Positions 35,752-38,855 of a DNA stretch of 38,855 nt are shown here, piece after piece. The notes below the pieces were generated by a model that did no database searches, was not told the DNA's origin, and saw only the letters and a list, made by a program, of their open reading frames with translations. How positions within the stretch are numbered: position 1 is the stretch's first letter; each line of letters begins with the position of its first letter. Made by a program: the position numbers and the translations under genes. Source of the stretch: JALOBO01 sp023228225 (GTDB lineage Bacteria > Bacillota > Clostridia > Christensenellales > UBA1242); the NCBI GenBank assembly GCA_041663585.1, contig JBAYMN010000009.1, positions 1 to 38,855 of the forward strand, given 5' to 3'.

Positions 35752-36408
35752 TTAATTAAGTTCTTGTTCAAAATTTTTAAATAAATAAAAATTCTTTAAT
35801 TTATCTGGTGCTTCGTGACCGTTATAAACAGTGAATTCAGGGTTTAAACCCTTAAAAAACTCATTGCTTTTTTCAAGGTCATCCGTGTTACTTGTAGGTA
35901 GGTCAGTCCTTGCTGGTTTGTTAAGCCTAATAGAGTCACCGCATATAATATTATCCTCAATTAAATAGGTAATGCTATCGTCACTATGGCCTGGAGTGTA
36001 GTAACTGTCAAGTTTAAACTCTCCAAGGTTAAGCTGGCAATAATTTTCGTCAAGCTCAATAACTTTAGTTTTTTCAGGTATGTTAAAATTAAGGTCTATC
36101 TTGTGCATAGTTGAGCAGTTAAGTGTTGAATCATTAAACAACTTACTTGCATTTTTATGTAAATAAAGAGGTACATCGTACTTATTTAAAACCTCTTCCA
36201 AATTTAAAATGTGGTCCCAATGTGCATGCGTTAAAACAACAGCTAATAGCTGTTTGTCGCCCAAATGTTTTTCAAGTTCAGAAACAGGTATTGATGGGTC
36301 AAATAAAACGGCTTTATTATTGTTTGAAAGTAAAACCGTGTTTACAATTAGGTTTGTAATGGGAGATTTATACTTTCTTTTAATTAAGGTTACTTTAATG
36401 TTATTCAT
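35752..36408 (-). CDS. MBL-fold hydrolase, glyoxalase II-like
   Basis: A 218-residue metallo-beta-lactamase-fold protein. Metal motifs are THAHWDH (His61, His63, Asp65, His66), TPGHSDDS, the bridging Asp in IICGDSIR, and the late His in YNGHEAPD. These fit a glyoxalase II-type thioesterase or related hydrolase; the substrate cannot be told. Its ATG lies within the last codons of the PHP reading frame (8-base overlap), and the GAGGAG ribosome site is in that gene, so the two were one operon. Codon style matches the epimerase gene. Confidence 0.85.
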   Translation of the reverse strand: MNNIKVTLIKRKYKSPITNLIVNTVLLSNNNKAVLFDPSIPVSELEKHLGDKQLLAVVLTHAHWDHILNLEEVLNKYDVPLYLHKNASKLFNDSTLNCSTMHKIDLNFNIPEKTKVIELDENYCQLNLGEFKLDSYYTPGHSDDSITYLIEDNIICGDSIRLNKPARTDLPTSNTDDLEKSNEFFKGLNPEFTVYNGHEAPDKLKNFYLFKNFEQELN

Positions 36409-37236
36409 TAATTAACTCCTCAGCTTCATTTATGTTATCGAGTGCGGTTGTCCAGTTTAAATGGTTGTAATCAACTTGATGTTCCTCATTTAAAATACTT
36501 AACTGGTTAGGTCTTTTTCCGCCGTGAAAATCGCTACCACCACTTATTTGTAAGTTGTTAACCTTTGTGAAGTTAAGTAGGTGGTCAACTTGTTTTTTAG
36601 TAAAGGTAGGGTATTAGCACTCTATGCCGTCTACACCTAAGTCTTTTACTGTGTTTAATAAGTCATCAACATCTTTTAGCCTGTACTCGTAGGGGTGAGC
36701 CAAAAATACTTTTCCACCAATACTTTTAGCAAAAGATATAAGCTCCTCTGGTTTAACATAAAACCTAGAGTAATCCACATAAAAGTCTGTTTCCTTATTA
36801 CAAACATAGTCTCTAAAAAAACTTGTTTTATAAGTCATAAGGTCTTCACCTAAAACTTTATGGTTCTCGTCAAAGCTTAACAAGTGTTTAAAAAACTGCA
36901 AGCATTCTCCAACATTGTTATCAATTAAAAAGTCGGCATCAAAAGTCAACCCCATTTTTTTGGCCGCAGGTTTTAAAATTTTGTAAACCTCTTCAATTCG
37001 ATTTTTGCTCCAAGTTTTTCCGTAAGTTGTTTGCAAAAAGTTTTGCATTTTATTCAGGTCATAATCGTACACTAAAAACTCTATAACTTTACCTTTATAA
37101 AAAGAATATATCTCTACACCTTTAATAATTTTGCCATTATATAAATGGCTGTAATTATTTTGTTCAAGTTCAAAATAAGCATCTATGTTATTATGGTCAG
37201 TAATAGAAAGTGCGGATAAGTTGTTTTTGTTGCAAA
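36401..37236 (-). pseudogene. PHP-domain phosphoesterase pseudogene
   Basis: The frame is open from the breakpoint near 37236 to TAA 36403-36401 except for one stop. Its metal motifs include SALSITDHNN, VFLAHPYEY, GVDGIEC and ISGGSDFHGGKR. TAA at 36616-36614 falls right after GIEC, where the family normally has Tyr-Tyr-Pro; the next codons read YPTFTKKQ, so a single base change (TAC or TAT to TAA) explains it. The N terminus with the first HxH motif is missing, replaced by VirB4-type sequence. It was likely a PHP phosphoesterase of the nucleoside-bisphosphatase kind. Two independent lesions make loss of function very likely, unless the stop is a sequencing error. Confidence 0.8.
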
Positions 37237-38778
37237 AGATTTACCGCTTCCACTCTTGCCGATAATGATCATATTCGAGTTAACTCTTTCATCATCTCTT
37301 TTGAAAAAATCAACAAAAGTTGGCAGTTTGTTTTCGCCTATCAAAATTCCGTTTTCATCTAAAATCGCATTGCTTACAAATGGAAAGCATGATGCTAAAC
37401 AAGAAGAATTAAGCCCACGATTTATATTTGATTTGTTGCCTTTTGTAATAAGTCCCGACATGTAACCATCAATTTGTCTGCCAAACATTTCACTAAATCT
37501 AAAACCCATTTCTCTTAACTTTCTTCTTACAAGTTTTTTGCTTGTGTTTTGCTTAAATTCATCATAAGCCGTTATGATTATTGAAACATCAAAGAACGAT
37601 TCGTTTTCGTTTTGAAGTCCAACAAGTGTGCTTTGCAGACTTGATAAATGTGTTTCTTTGTCAATTTGGCTTGATGCTTTGCCGATATCTCTTTGGCTTA
37701 ATAATTCGTTTATTGCACCATCAATTCTTTTTATCTCTTTTAGCCTGTCAACCGGCTCGGCTTTTAAAACTACTTTTGTGTTTGGAATATCAAACAATTC
37801 TTGACCCCAAGCATTTGCCACTTTTAACGGATAGTCGGTGATAATAAAATGAGTTAATTGTTTGTTATCTTGCAACACTTTTGTTGTCTTAAATTTAAGT
37901 AAATTTGGCACGCTTTTTGAGATGTAATCTTTTTCTAAAACCTTATCAAAATCTCTTTCGTCAAAATCACTTGAATAAGAGTATTTAATAAACAAAGCAA
38001 GTTCTTTGTTGTTAAGTTTTTTAGCATTAAGATTGTTGTTATTTAGCGATGTCACAATTAAATCAAGTGTGCTTGCTAAACTTTTTTTGTCTATGTCGTG
38101 AATTACGATATAATAGCAACTTGCATAAATTTTTTCTTCCGAATTTATTTTGTCTATGATGTTTATTCTATCTTCCAAAACATTTGCTCTTGCTCTAAAC
38201 TCTTCTTCTGATAAATTACATTTTTCGTTTGCTTCAATGATATTTTGCATACGAGTTAGTTCATTTTTTATGTAGTTATCAAAAATAATGGGTCTTTCAA
38301 GTTTAACAATATCAAGTTCTTGATAAACTCCGATATTTTTTAAAATGTTTGAAAATAGTCCATCAATAAAATAATTTTGCTTTTGTTCATTAAAGAAATT
38401 AAACTCAATAGGACAAATTTCAACAACTCCCGTGAAGAAGTCATCTTTTTGTTTTATCAAGTTACTCTCTATCTTTTGGTAAGGTATAACGGCATTTATA
38501 TTGCTTTTATTGTGTTTGCCACTACTAAAAGTTTTCTTTGCAAATAAAAACTTTAAAGCATACATAAGTGCAGTATAAAGCCTAGTTTCGTTAAAAGTAA
38601 TATATAGCGGACAAAGGGCAACAAATATAGCCACCGCTATTATGTACTTATTTGGCAAATTACTTGATACGGCTAAACTTATAAAAGCAAGACCGACAAC
38701 AGCAAGAACAATATCTGCTACCGATATGCTTCTATAAAACTGAATTTTAATTTTCGTATTTTTTGGTATTATTCGCAT
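37183..38778 (-). pseudogene. Truncated PrgI-VirB4 type conjugation ATPase
   Basis: The 531-residue frame starts at ATG 38778 after AAGGAAAC. Residues 1-80 hold two membrane helices with the PrgI-like opening MRIIPKNTKIKIQF; the rest is a VirB4/TraE N-terminal domain, then GKSGSGKSF, the Walker A of the ATPase, at about 507-515. From there only a random tail follows (TTYPHFLLLTIIT, then stop), because the sequence runs into the PHP gene. A full VirB4 would have about 300 more residues with Walker B and the assembly motifs. VirB4 powers conjugative type IV secretion in Gram-positive integrative elements. So this end is a fragment of such an element. Confidence 0.8.
37223..37236. other. Breakpoint between VirB4 and PHP sequences
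   Basis: The 14-base minus-strand string TTTGCAACAAAAAC can be read as FATK(T) of VirB4 or FCNKN of PHP. Homology to each family stops within it. Such short shared sequence fits an illegitimate deletion or an assembly join. Confidence 0.65.
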
Positions 38779-38839
38779 ATTTGTTTCCTTTTTAATATAA
38801 TTGTGATAATATTAAGATAAATTTAAGGGGATAAATTAA

Positions 38840-38855
38840 ATGGAATTTATAATTA
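38840..38855 (+). CDS. Possible start of a divergent gene at right edge
   Basis: ATG at 38840 follows AAGGGG at 9 bases and begins MEFII, but only five codons are in the window. It is divergent from the VirB4-type gene. Product unknown. Confidence 0.25.

Noticed and set aside
36147..36415. Plus-strand frames opposite the MBL gene
   Set aside because: Shadows of a protein with complete metal motifs.

Overview
The window is AT-rich DNA from a low-GC Gram-positive bacterium, most likely an uncultured member of the Clostridia. Evidence is the Firmicutes-specific gene set (SpoIIID, a SpoIIQ-like LytM protein, DnaD-domain/DnaI helicase loaders, WalJ-RlmH, PrsA-like foldase), Gram-positive lipoprotein signals, strong Shine-Dalgarno sites and TGA used as a stop. 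No rRNA is present, so a finer placement would be a guess.

Layout. 1-8171 (minus) is most of one giant cell-surface lipoprotein with bacterial Ig-like and GLUG-type repeats; its C terminus lies beyond the left edge. 8395-10953 (minus) is a sporulation-linked cluster: YwmB-like, SpoIIQ-like, acyl carrier protein, SpoIIID and a small export membrane protein. It looks like a remnant of the ywmB-murA-spoIID-spoIIQ-spoIIID neighbourhood without murA and spoIID. 11043-24732 (minus) is a long, tightly packed run read WalJ, two CPBP proteases, RlmH, TadA, GlmU-like, Pth, Mfd, PrsA-like foldase, a flippase-like membrane protein and a glycerol-1-phosphate-dehydrogenase-like protein. Two of these (GlmU-like and the dehydrogenase-like protein) keep their fold signatures but appear to have lost catalytic residues. 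24909-30246 holds a zinc-ribbon protein, two PHP-domain proteins, an M1 peptidase lipoprotein and an orphan small protein with a perfect promoter. 30438-32818 (plus) is a DnaD-domain/DnaI helicase-loading operon.

32868-33320 is the most unusual part. A perfect sigma-A promoter reads into four tRNA-Thr(GGU)-like units; only the last is a complete tRNA. Two upstream units match it only from the 5' end to the anticodon arm, and the first is more decayed. This is what repeated integration at the anticodon arm of one tRNA gene would leave behind. Short direct repeats resembling recombinase arm sites follow at 33377-33490 and 34290-34322, in a nearly gene-free stretch.

34407-38855 differs in style, with frequent GAG codons where the rest of the window uses GAA almost exclusively. 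It carries an aldose-1-epimerase-like gene, a small coiled protein, an MBL hydrolase, a PHP pseudogene with both a nonsense codon and a lost 5' end, and a conjugation ATPase (VirB4-type with a PrgI-like N terminus) cut off just after its Walker A motif. The last two are fused at one breakpoint near 37223-37236, either a genuine deletion or an assembly chimera.
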